A stretch of DNA of 64,000 nucleotides from Sphingomonas sp. CFBP 8760 (GTDB lineage: Bacteria > Pseudomonadota > Alphaproteobacteria > Sphingomonadales > Sphingomonadaceae): NCBI RefSeq assembly GCF_014841615.1, contig NZ_JACYUG010000015.1, forward strand, positions 1 through 64,000, given 5' to 3'. Below are positions 15,800 to 24,303 of the stretch, piece by piece. The translations under genes and the position numbers were made by a program. Position 1 is the stretch's first letter. Each line of letters begins with the position of its first letter. The notes under the pieces are model-generated. The model had not been told where the DNA came from, did not search any database, and saw only the letters and a program-made list of their open reading frames with translations.

Positions 15800-16210
15800 A
15801 TGGCCATCGATCAAGTGCTGCAGGGGCGACGCGTGCTGATCGTGCACGAGGATGATCTTCGGCGGATCAATCTCGGCAGGATCATCCGGAATGCGGGTGC
15901 TGTCATAGCCGGTCCGGTGGATGACTATACCGGTGGCATATCTCTGCTCGATGGCGGGCCACCTATCCATGCCATGGTCATAAGCCGTATGTTGCCCCGT
16001 CAGGACGCCGTCGCCTTGCTCGATGCCGCCACCGACAGGAATGTGCGTGCAGTCATCGTCCATCCGAAGCAGGTCGAGATGGAAAGCCCCTTCTCCGATT
16101 ACACGTGCCTTGAGGCCCATGTCGCAGGCTTCCGGATCGTACAGGTAATCGCCGGCGTGCTTGCGATAACCCGTGGCTGCATTCATCAGGCGGCTGCTAC
16201 ACCTGCCTAG
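15800..16210 (+). CDS. Second receiver-like (pseudo-REC) protein
   Basis: This 136-residue protein starts MAIDQVLQGRRVLIVHEDD and follows a receiver-type pattern: an acidic patch after strand 1, AGAVIAGPVDDYTGGISLL, then HAMVISRML, where the phospho-acceptor Asp should be but Ser62 stands, and VRAVIVHPK with the conserved Lys of strand 5. It has no effector domain. It is a paralogue of the gene at 6932-7348 (shared RRV-VHED, GGPP/DPPP and -VISR/-VLST steps). No good ribosome site precedes the ATG, but it is the first start in frame. It may act as an adaptor or inhibitor rather than a phosphorylated regulator. Confidence 0.7.
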   Translation: MAIDQVLQGRRVLIVHEDDLRRINLGRIIRNAGAVIAGPVDDYTGGISLLDGGPPIHAMVISRMLPRQDAVALLDAATDRNVRAVIVHPKQVEMESPFSDYTCLEAHVAGFRIVQVIAGVLAITRGCIHQAAATPA

Positions 16211-16386
16211 CTGTTGGGTCCCGGCATCCGGCCGGATCGATGGCTGCAATGCATGCACGCCGCCCGCCGTTTCAGGGACATCGACCACGGCGACCGATAC
16301 GGGAGAGGCGAATTGCGGCATTTCCCGATAAGGGCATTGATCGTGACGACAGCGGAAACGATCCCGACCGCCGGCACCTGCGGGCG

Positions 16387-17709
16387 GTGACCATTCGGTC
16401 CCGGTTGATCCTGTTCGCGGCGGGTGACTTCGCGTTCAATCTCTACTGGCAGGCGGTCGGCCTGTATCTGCTGTTCTTCTACATCGATGTGCTGGCGCTG
16501 CCCCCCGCCGTCGCGGGCGCGGTCTTCACGATCGGCGCCCTGTGGGACGGTATCGCCGATCTGGCTGTGGGTGCCCTCGCGCAGCGACGCGGCGTGTCGT
16601 ACCGGCGCTGGGTAGGGCGGGGCGCGGTGCCGCTGGGCGCCGGGTTCGTCGCGATGTTCGCCGCCGCCGGTCACGGCGCCGGGTGGCTGCTCGCCGCGCA
16701 ACTGGCGTTTCGCACCGCCTATGCCTTCACCAACGTTCCCTATGCCGCATGGACGACGCGCCTGAGCGGGCGGAGCGAGGATCGAACGCTGCTCGCCGGG
16801 CTGCGGATGATGTTCGGCGCGCTGGCGGCGATCGCGGTGGCGGCGGCGTTGCCGGTGCTGGCCGCCCGACTCGGTGGCGGCGGCATGGCCGGCTTTCCCC
16901 TTGCCGCCGCCCTGCTGGCGATCCTCGCGACCCCGCTGCTGCTGCTCGTCGCGGTGATCGTACCCGAGCCGGTCGGGGGCGAGGATGTGGCCGACCCGGT
17001 CGGGGGTGGGGACGTGGTCGACCCGGTCGACAGGGGCCTGCGCGGACAGATGGCGGCGTTGCTCGCCAATCGCGCGTTCGTCACGCTCAATCTGGCGGCC
17101 GCCGCCGGCGGCGCGGCGGCGGCGCTGCTCGGGCAATCGGTGCTGTATTACTACCGCTATGGTCTGGGTGATTCAGGGGGCGGTCCGCGCACGCTGGCGG
17201 CGATGGCACTGGCGAGCGTGGTGTTCGTGCCGTTCTGGACCTGGCTGGCCACCCGGGTCGGCGCGCGGGCGACCTGGCTGATCGCGGGCGTGGGTGCAAT
17301 GTCGTTGCTGTCGGTCGCGGCGCTGCTGCCGCTCGATACCGGCATGGCGACCGCGCTGTTCCTCGTCGCGATGCAGGCCGCGTTCGGCGGCTTTCAGCTC
17401 GCCGCCTGGGCGATGCTGCCCGACACCGTCGACTGGGGCGAACGGCAGCGCGGCGTGCGGGTGGAGGCGCTGGCATTCGGCACCTTCGCCTTTGCGCAGA
17501 AGGCGGCGCTGGCAGGCGCCGGCCTTATGATCGGGATGGTCTATGCCGCCAGCGGTTTCGTGGCGGGCGCCAGCCAGCCCGCCGGCGCGGTGGCGGCGAT
17601 TCGCTGGCTGATGCTGGCGGGACCGGCGGTACTAATCGCGCTGTCGGTCGCCGCCATCCTGGCCAATCCGCTGCGGCCTGCCACGCCGCTGACGATCAGG
17701 CCAGCGTGA
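16387..17709 (+). CDS. GPH-family (MFS) sugar:cation symporter
   Basis: The protein has about 12 hydrophobic helices and GPH signatures: FAAGDFAFNLYWQAVGLYLL near the start, FTIGALWDGIADLAVGALAQ (the conserved Asp of helix 2), NVPYAAWTTRL, and WAMLPDTVDWGERQRGVRVE in the second half. It should import a di- or oligosaccharide across the inner membrane. The frame is open from 16240 but the first 49 codons are Arg/Pro-rich and not membrane-like, so the GTG at 16387 after TGCGGGCG is proposed; the start is uncertain and a frameshift upstream is possible. A tandem repeat enlarges the middle loop. It converges on and overlaps the GH3 gene by 14 bases. Confidence 0.8.
   Translation: MTIRSRLILFAAGDFAFNLYWQAVGLYLLFFYIDVLALPPAVAGAVFTIGALWDGIADLAVGALAQRRGVSYRRWVGRGAVPLGAGFVAMFAAAGHGAGWLLAAQLAFRTAYAFTNVPYAAWTTRLSGRSEDRTLLAGLRMMFGALAAIAVAAALPVLAARLGGGGMAGFPLAAALLAILATPLLLLVAVIVPEPVGGEDVADPVGGGDVVDPVDRGLRGQMAALLANRAFVTLNLAAAAGGAAAALLGQSVLYYYRYGLGDSGGGPRTLAAMALASVVFVPFWTWLATRVGARATWLIAGVGAMSLLSVAALLPLDTGMATALFLVAMQAAFGGFQLAAWAMLPDTVDWGERQRGVRVEALAFGTFAFAQKAALAGAGLMIGMVYAASGFVAGASQPAGAVAAIRWLMLAGPAVLIALSVAAILANPLRPATPLTIRPA
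16966..17031 (+). repeat. Tandem repeat inside the transporter gene
   Basis: About two and a half copies of a ~27-base unit encode EPVGGEDVA, DPVGGGDVV, DPVD in the central cytoplasmic loop of the GPH transporter. The acidic loop lies between the two six-helix bundles. The repeat is in frame and could vary in copy number. Confidence 0.7.
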
Positions 17710-19984
17710 ACTCCCCCGCGACACCCTCCGCCTGCGCGGACGGTGCGATCCACAGGCGGAACCGCCCCGGCTCCACGATCGGCTTCAGATCGCGGCCGAT
17801 AAAGGTCAGGTCGGATCGGCGGAGCGTGAATTCCACCACCTGCGACGCGCCCGCCGGCACCCTGACCCGGCGGAACGCCTTCAACTCGCGCACCGGCCGG
17901 GTGATGCTGGCGGTCACGTCCTGCACATATAGTTGCACGACCTCGTCCGCGGCACGCGTACCGCTGTTCGTCACCGTCGCGCGGACCGTCAGCGTCCCGC
18001 CGGCCGCCAGGGTCCCGCCGCCCGTCTCCAGCCCGGCATAGGCGATCCGGCCATAGGTCAGCCCATGACCGAATGGGAACAGCGCGTCGTTCGGCACCTC
18101 CTGGTAATGCGTCTTGTATTCCTGCGGCGCACCCGGGGGATTGGGGCGGCCGGTGGTCTTGTGCGCGTAGTGATAGGGCTGCTGCCCGGTGGCATGGGGA
18201 AAGCTGACCGGCAGTCGCGCCGACGGGCTTTCGCGTCCGAACAGCACGTCGGCGATCGCTGGTCCCATCTGCGATCCCAGAAACCAGGTGACGAGGATCG
18301 CGGGGGCCGCCAGCACCGCTCCCTCCAATGCCAGCGCGCGACCGTTGCGGAGCAGCACGACGACGGGCTTGCCGGTGGCGGCGACCGCCTCCGCCAGTGC
18401 CATCTGCGCGGGCGGGACCACGATCGCCGTGCGGCTCTGCGCCTCGCCCGACATGCGCTGGGTCTCGCCGATCGCGAGGACGACGACATCGGCTGCCTGC
18501 GCCGCCGCCACTGCCGCCTGGATCCCGCCGGGCAGGGGGGCATCGATGCCCGATCCGTCCACGACGGTGATCGCCGTCCTGTCCGCTACCGCCGCCTGCA
18601 TTCCCGTCAGCAGGTCGACCGCCTCCGCATCGGTGCCATAGACGTTCCATGGCCCGATCAGGTCATGCTGCCCCCGCGCGAACGGCCCGATCAGCGCGAT
18701 GCGCTTGCCGGCACGGGGCAGGGGCAGCAGGCCGCCGTCGTTCTTCAGCATCACGATCGACCGGACACCCGCCTCCCGCGCCAGATCGAGATGCGCGCGG
18801 GTGCGGATCTGCGTCTTTTCCCGGCGCGGATCGATGCGACGGAACGGATCGTCGAACAGCCCCAGCGCGACCTTCAGCGCCAGCACGCGGCGAACCGCCT
18901 CGTCCACCCGCGCCATCGGCACTTCCCCCGCCGCGACCAGCGTGGGCAGGTGCTTGAGGTAGAAGCCGCTTTGCATGCTCATGTCGACCCCGGCCATGAA
19001 CGCCAGCTTCGTGGCCTCGCGCGCATCGGCGGCGAAGCCGTGCGCGATCAGTTCCTCGTCACCGGTATAATCGGACACGACCAGGCCGCCGAACCCCCAT
19101 TCGCGACGCAGGACCTGCGTCAGCAACCATTCGTTCGCGGTTGCGGGGATGCCCGACAATTCGTTGAACGACGCCATCGTCGTCGGCGATCCCGCTGCGA
19201 AGGCGGCCTCGAACGGCGGGAAATACACCTCGCGCAACGTCCGTTCGGACACGTCGACGGTGTTGTAGTCCAGCCCCGCCTCCGCCGCGCCATAGGCGGC
19301 GAAATGCTTGGCGCAGCTGGCGACGGCATCGGGGGCGGCAAGGCCGCGCGTGCCCTGGAAACCGCGCACCCGTGCGTCCGCCATGATCCGGCCGAGCAGC
19401 ACATCCTCCCCCGCGCCCTCGACGCCACGGCCCCAGCGCTGGTCGCGGGCGATGTCGACCATCGGCGCGAAGGTCCAGTCGATCCCGGCCGCCGCCGCCT
19501 CGGTTCCCGCCGCGCGGGCCGTCCGGCGGGCAAGTTCGGGATCGAAACTGGCCGCTTCCGCGAGCGGCATGGGAAATACCGTGCGGAAGCCGTGGATGAT
19601 GTCGGCCGCAAACAGGAGCGGGATCTTCAGTCGACCCTGTCGCATCGCGGCGGTCTGCATCGCCTTCGCCATCGCGGTGCCGTTGCCGTTGAACACGCCG
19701 GTCAGCCGCCCGGCGCGCACGTCCGCCAGCTGCTGGTCGAAACTGCCTGCCGCGCCCGCGGGGTTCAGCGATACCGCCGCGCCGCCTGCCCAGGCCGCCG
19801 CCATCAGCGTCAGCTGCCCCGCCTTTTCCTCCACCGTCATCCGGCCGGGCAGGGCGGCGACATCGGCGGGCAGGGGGATTTCGGCCACCTGTTGCAACAG
19901 CGCGCGAGCCGGCGAGGCGGCCCAGGCCGCCGTGGCCCCCGCGCCGATCAGCATCGCACGCCGCGAAATGTGTCTATCCTGCAT
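17696..19984 (-). CDS. bglX: GH3 beta-glucosidase, Tat-exported
   Basis: This 762-residue glycoside hydrolase family 3 enzyme begins with a Tat-type leader (SRRAMLIGAGATAAWAASPARA, residues ~8-28), so it should act in the periplasm. The TIM-barrel domain carries KIPLLFAADIIHGFRTVFP and KHFAAYG, with the nucleophile in VVSDYTG (Asp305). The (alpha/beta)6 sandwich and C-terminal fibronectin-III-like domain (DEVVQLYVQDVTASITRPVR) follow, as in BglX. It releases glucose from beta-glucan oligosaccharides. The second of two adjacent ATGs (19984) is chosen for its spacing from GGGGAGGA. It is divergent from lacI across the operator. Confidence 0.92.
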   Translation of the reverse strand: MQDRHISRRAMLIGAGATAAWAASPARALLQQVAEIPLPADVAALPGRMTVEEKAGQLTLMAAAWAGGAAVSLNPAGAAGSFDQQLADVRAGRLTGVFNGNGTAMAKAMQTAAMRQGRLKIPLLFAADIIHGFRTVFPMPLAEAASFDPELARRTARAAGTEAAAAGIDWTFAPMVDIARDQRWGRGVEGAGEDVLLGRIMADARVRGFQGTRGLAAPDAVASCAKHFAAYGAAEAGLDYNTVDVSERTLREVYFPPFEAAFAAGSPTTMASFNELSGIPATANEWLLTQVLRREWGFGGLVVSDYTGDEELIAHGFAADAREATKLAFMAGVDMSMQSGFYLKHLPTLVAAGEVPMARVDEAVRRVLALKVALGLFDDPFRRIDPRREKTQIRTRAHLDLAREAGVRSIVMLKNDGGLLPLPRAGKRIALIGPFARGQHDLIGPWNVYGTDAEAVDLLTGMQAAVADRTAITVVDGSGIDAPLPGGIQAAVAAAQAADVVVLAIGETQRMSGEAQSRTAIVVPPAQMALAEAVAATGKPVVVLLRNGRALALEGAVLAAPAILVTWFLGSQMGPAIADVLFGRESPSARLPVSFPHATGQQPYHYAHKTTGRPNPPGAPQEYKTHYQEVPNDALFPFGHGLTYGRIAYAGLETGGGTLAAGGTLTVRATVTNSGTRAADEVVQLYVQDVTASITRPVRELKAFRRVRVPAGASQVVEFTLRRSDLTFIGRDLKPIVEPGRFRLWIAPSAQAEGVAGEFTLA

Positions 19985-20062
19985 CATTCCTCCCCTTTCG
20001 ATCCGACCCGGCCGTAACCGGGCCATCATCGCCGATAAATCGTTTGACCGTCTTGTATGTTC

Positions 20063-20078
20063 ATGTAACCGGTTACAT
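20063..20078. promoter_or_regulatory. LacI-family operator
   Basis: ATGTAACCGGTTACAT is a perfect 16-bp palindrome with the central CG step typical of LacI-family sites. It lies in the 165-bp gap between the divergent GH3 and LacI-type genes, about 79 bases before the former and 72 before the latter. No second copy was noticed elsewhere in the window. Confidence 0.8.
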
Positions 20079-20149
20079 CAAGAATAATGATCCGGCGACA
20101 GGCCGGGCGGCACCACCGGTGCCGACAGGAGAGGATGGTTCGGAAAAGG

Positions 20150-21172
20150 ATGTCGCACGCCACGATCCGCGATGTCGCCCGCGAGGCGGAGGTATCCGTC
20201 GCGTCGGTGTCGCGCGTGCTGAACGGCCACGACAATGTACGCCCCGCACTCCGCCTGAAGGTGCAGGAGGTTGCCTCCCGCCTGGGTTATGTGCCGCATG
20301 CCGGCGCGCGCAGCCTCAGCCTGTCGCGCACGGGGACGATCGGCGTCGTCCTTCCCGACCTGCACGGCGAGTTCTATTCCGAACTGCTGCGCGGCATGGA
20401 TCGCGAGGCGTCGGACCGGGGGCTGCATATGCTGTTGTCGGTCATGCATGACCGCGCCGGTGGCATCCAGGCGCTGCATGCGATGCGCGGCCGCGTCGAC
20501 GGGCTGGTGGTGATGGCGCCGCAGGTCGATCCCGATCGCCTGCTGGCCCACCTGCCGCCCCTGACGCCCACGGTGCTGGTGAATTGCGCGCCCCATCACG
20601 AACGGCGGGCGGAACTGCGGATCGACAATGTCGCCGGCGCGGCGGCGATGGTCGACCACCTCATTGCCGTCGGCCGACGCCGCATCGTCCACATCGCCGG
20701 TCCCGAGGGGAATATCGACGCGGACGAGCGTCGTCAGGGTGCGGCGATGGCGGCGGCGCGGGCCGGCGCGACGTTTCGCGTGCTGTCCGGCGATTTCCGC
20801 GAGGCATCCGGCATCGCCGCCGCCGCCACGCTGCTGCCCGACATCGACGGCGTCGACGCGATCTTCGCGGCCAACGACATGATGGCGATCGGCGCGATGG
20901 TCACGCTGAAGCGCGCCGGTGTCGCCGTGCCGTCGCAGGTGGCGATCGCGGGCTTCGACGACGTGCCGCTCGCCCGCCTCGTCACGCCGGCCCTCACGAC
21001 GCTCGGCATCGACATTGCCGGATTCGGCGCCCGTGCGGTCACGCGCCTGATCGGGCTGATCGCCGGGGGCGACGATGACGCGACCGAACATCGCGCGCCG
21101 ATCCTGATCGTGCGCGACACCACACCAATCATCACAAGCCCGAACAATCGGGCGCAACAGGGGGAAATATAA
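20150..21172 (+). CDS. LacI-family transcriptional regulator of the glucan locus
   Basis: This 340-residue repressor has the helix-turn-helix at its very N-terminus (ATIRDVAREAEVSVASVSRV, then LNG) and hinge (RSLSLSRTGTIGVV). A periplasmic-binding-protein-like effector domain follows, ending in FAANDMMAIGAM and IAGFDDVPLARLVTPALTT. The ATG at 20150 places the HTH where the family has it; an upstream in-frame ATG at 20135 follows AGGAGAGG too closely. Its stop overlaps the TonB receptor start by one base (TAATG), so the two are translated together. It probably binds the palindrome upstream and responds to a glucan breakdown product. Confidence 0.93.
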   Translation: MSHATIRDVAREAEVSVASVSRVLNGHDNVRPALRLKVQEVASRLGYVPHAGARSLSLSRTGTIGVVLPDLHGEFYSELLRGMDREASDRGLHMLLSVMHDRAGGIQALHAMRGRVDGLVVMAPQVDPDRLLAHLPPLTPTVLVNCAPHHERRAELRIDNVAGAAAMVDHLIAVGRRRIVHIAGPEGNIDADERRQGAAMAAARAGATFRVLSGDFREASGIAAAATLLPDIDGVDAIFAANDMMAIGAMVTLKRAGVAVPSQVAIAGFDDVPLARLVTPALTTLGIDIAGFGARAVTRLIGLIAGGDDDATEHRAPILIVRDTTPIITSPNNRAQQGEI

Positions 21173-24100
21173 TGAACACCATGTTTCGTGCGGCCTTGAT
21201 CGCCGCGACGACGCTGGCCGGCGGGTCGCTGCTGCTGCCGTCGCCCGTCACCGCCCAGGTCGGGCAGGCGTCGTTGCGCGGTACGATCACCGCGCCGTCC
21301 GGCAATCCCGTGACCGAAGTCTCTGCGGTGGAGGTCGCGACGGGGTATCGCCGTACCGTGCCCGCCAGCGCGGACGGTGCCTATAATTTCGCGTCGCTGC
21401 GGGCGGGCACCTACCGACTGGAAGTGAAGTTGCAGAACGGCACGCGCAACTCCGACGAATTCACGCTGCGGGTCGGGCAGAATGCCGGCCTCGACATCGA
21501 CCTGACCGCCGCGACCGACGCACCCCCGGCCGGCGCCACGCCCGACGCGCCTGCCACCGGTGGCGGCACGCAGGAAGGCGGCGACGGTGAGATCATCGTC
21601 ACGGGCAACCGCATCCGCTCGTTGCAGGGTGGTCAGGTCGGCATCAACATCACCCAGCGCCTGATCGAGCAACTGCCGCAGAATAACCGCAACTTTCTCG
21701 CCTTCGCCGATCTCGCGCCGGGTGTGCGGTTCGTCGAGGAGGCGGACGGGTCGTCGCGCATCCAGGGCGGCGCGCAGGCCAGCAATTCGGTCAACGTCTT
21801 CATCGATGGCGTCAGCCAGAAGGATTACGTGCTGAAGAACGGCATCACCGGTCAGGACACCAGCGCCGGCAATCCGTTCCCGCAGCTGGCGATCGGCGAA
21901 TATCAGGTGCTGTCGTCCAACTACAAGGCGGAGTTCGACCAGGTCAGTTCCGTCGCGATCACCGCCCTGACCAAGTCGGGCACCAACGAATTCCACGGCG
22001 AGGGATTTTTCGACTATACCGATCAGAATCTGCGTGATCGCCGGCCGACGGAAATCTACCCGACCAAGATCGCCAAGGTCAATTCGCGCCAGAAGCAGTT
22101 CGGCGGGGCGCTCGGCGGGCCGATCATCAAGGACCGGATGCATTTCTTCGTCACCTACGAAGGCAAGCGGCTCGATACGCCGTATGACGTGCGCCCGAAC
22201 AACGGCGTGCTGCCGACCGCGCTGCCGGCGCAATATCAGGATCGGTTCGGCACGTTCTCGCGCCGTTTCAATGAGGATCTGTTCTTCGGCAAGATCGACA
22301 TCGTCCCGACCGATGCCGACCTGATTGAATTCACCGCCAAGTATCGCGACGAATCCGGATCGCTGATCGGCAACGGCTTCGCGGCGTCCGAAACCGATAC
22401 CGCGAACAAGGTCGAGGAACTGCGCGGTGTCGCCCGCTGGCAGCATACCGCCGATCGCTGGATCAACGACCTGCGCGTGTCGTACGAGGATGTGACTTGG
22501 GGGCCGAAGCCGATCAACGGCGGCATCGGCCAGCAGTTCGACACCATCCTGCGCAACGGCACCAGCGCGACCCGCACCGAATTGCTGCGCATCGGCGGCG
22601 GCACGAATTCGCAGGACAAGGGGCAGAAGGGCTGGACCGTCCAGGACGATTTCACCTTCACCGGCTTCGAGGGGCACACGCTGAAGGTGGGTGCCAAAGC
22701 GAAGTGGGTGACGCTGAACACGCTGGAGCAGAATCTGCCCAACGCGCTGTACACCTACGACACCAGCCTGAACGGGGCGGGCCAGTTCAACACCACCATC
22801 CCCTACCGGCTGGAATTCGGTGCGGCGATCGGCACGGCGAACCCGGAGATCCGGTCGAAGAACTTCCAGTTCGGCATCTATGCGCAGGACGACTGGGACG
22901 TGACCGATCGCCTGACGCTGAACCTGGGCCTGCGCTGGGATTACGAACGCACGCCCGCCTATCTCGATTACGTCACCTCGCCCGCGCAGGCCGCCGCGGT
23001 GTCGCCGGCGAACTATCCCAATCTTACCCGCGCCGATTACGACATCAACGACTTCATCTCGAACGGGAACAACCGCAAGGCGTTCAAGGGCGCGTTCCAG
23101 CCGCGGCTCGGCTTCACCTATCGCTTCGACGAGGCGGGCCGGTTCTCGATGTTCGGCGGCTATGGTCGCTCCTATGACCGCACCCAGTTCGATTTCCTCC
23201 AGCAGGAATTGACGCAGGGCACCTACGCCGTGCGCCGGTTCGAGTTCGCCAACGCGAATTCCCTGTCCCCCTGCACGCCGAGCGCCACCTGCATCCAGTG
23301 GAACCCGATCTACCTGACGGAGGCGGGGCGCCAGCAATTGCTGACCGGCTCGGTTGGCGGCGGGCGCGAATTGCGCTTCATCGACAACGATCTGAAGGTG
23401 CCGTATTCGGACCAGTTCAGCCTCGGCCTGCGCGGCCGGTTCGCGCCCGTCGAGCTGGAGGTCGGCTATACGCATATCAACAGCAGGAACGGCTTCGCCT
23501 ATCTGCTCGGCAATCGTCGCACGGACGGTTCGTTCTTCTTCAACGATCCGGCCAATCCCAACGACGCACCGGATTCGCCGTTCGGCTTCGCACCGCCGGG
23601 ATTCGGCTCGGTCCTGATCGGCACCAACGGCCTGAAGACCAGTTCCGACGGCGCCTATGTCAAGCTGACCAAGAGCTGGTCGGCCGCCTCGCCGTGGAGC
23701 ATCGACGCCACCTACAGCTATACGGAAGCGGAGGAGAACCGGCAGTTCGGCGAGTATTTCTCGCTCGATTTCCCGCAGATCAGCAATTACCCGACGCTGC
23801 GTTCCTCGGGCGTGCCACGGCACCGTTTCGTGACTGCGGGCAGCGTCGACACGCCGATCGGCGTCACCCTGTCGGGCAAGTTCCAGATTCAGTCGCCGAG
23901 CTTCCAGAAGGCGCTGGACAGCCGTTCGGCGCCGTTCGAACGCGTCATCATCGGCAGTCAGGTGGACTCGCTCGGGGATATCTGGGGGCGCCGTCAACTC
24001 GATCTGGCGATCACCAAATATGTCCCGTTCGGCTTCATCAACGACGTGTCCCGCCTGCGGCTGCGCGTCGACATCATCAACGTGATGAACGATCGCAACT

Positions 24101-24237
24101 ATGTCGATTTCAATAACGCGCCGGGGGACAATGTGCGCGATACCAACTCGCCAACCGTCTACCGCGAGCGGGTGGGCTACAGCGTGGGCGGCAACCAGCC
24201 GCGCACGATCAAGCTGTCGGCCGGCTTCTCGTTCTGA
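21172..24237 (+). CDS. TonB-dependent receptor with carboxypeptidase-regulatory-like N-domain (Oar type)
   Basis: This 1021-residue outer-membrane protein has a signal peptide (residues 1-29, ending PSPVTAQ), an N-terminal carboxypeptidase-regulatory-like fold (~30-110: GQASLRGTITAPSGNPV), a Pro/Gly/Thr linker, a TonB-box-like DGEIIVTGNR, a plug domain (SNSVNVFIDGVSQKDYVL) and a large beta barrel ending in the aromatic SAGFSF. It should bind the polysaccharide or large oligosaccharide at the cell surface and bring it into the periplasm using TonB energy. It overlaps lacI by one base and leads the glucanase genes downstream. Confidence 0.92.
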   Translation: MNTMFRAALIAATTLAGGSLLLPSPVTAQVGQASLRGTITAPSGNPVTEVSAVEVATGYRRTVPASADGAYNFASLRAGTYRLEVKLQNGTRNSDEFTLRVGQNAGLDIDLTAATDAPPAGATPDAPATGGGTQEGGDGEIIVTGNRIRSLQGGQVGINITQRLIEQLPQNNRNFLAFADLAPGVRFVEEADGSSRIQGGAQASNSVNVFIDGVSQKDYVLKNGITGQDTSAGNPFPQLAIGEYQVLSSNYKAEFDQVSSVAITALTKSGTNEFHGEGFFDYTDQNLRDRRPTEIYPTKIAKVNSRQKQFGGALGGPIIKDRMHFFVTYEGKRLDTPYDVRPNNGVLPTALPAQYQDRFGTFSRRFNEDLFFGKIDIVPTDADLIEFTAKYRDESGSLIGNGFAASETDTANKVEELRGVARWQHTADRWINDLRVSYEDVTWGPKPINGGIGQQFDTILRNGTSATRTELLRIGGGTNSQDKGQKGWTVQDDFTFTGFEGHTLKVGAKAKWVTLNTLEQNLPNALYTYDTSLNGAGQFNTTIPYRLEFGAAIGTANPEIRSKNFQFGIYAQDDWDVTDRLTLNLGLRWDYERTPAYLDYVTSPAQAAAVSPANYPNLTRADYDINDFISNGNNRKAFKGAFQPRLGFTYRFDEAGRFSMFGGYGRSYDRTQFDFLQQELTQGTYAVRRFEFANANSLSPCTPSATCIQWNPIYLTEAGRQQLLTGSVGGGRELRFIDNDLKVPYSDQFSLGLRGRFAPVELEVGYTHINSRNGFAYLLGNRRTDGSFFFNDPANPNDAPDSPFGFAPPGFGSVLIGTNGLKTSSDGAYVKLTKSWSAASPWSIDATYSYTEAEENRQFGEYFSLDFPQISNYPTLRSSGVPRHRFVTAGSVDTPIGVTLSGKFQIQSPSFQKALDSRSAPFERVIIGSQVDSLGDIWGRRQLDLAITKYVPFGFINDVSRLRLRVDIINVMNDRNYVDFNNAPGDNVRDTNSPTVYRERVGYSVGGNQPRTIKLSAGFSF

Positions 24238-24303
24238 TCTCCCCGGGGAGCGGGCGTCGTCATGGCGCCTGCCCTCATTGCTGAATAATGGAAGGACCGC
24301 CCG

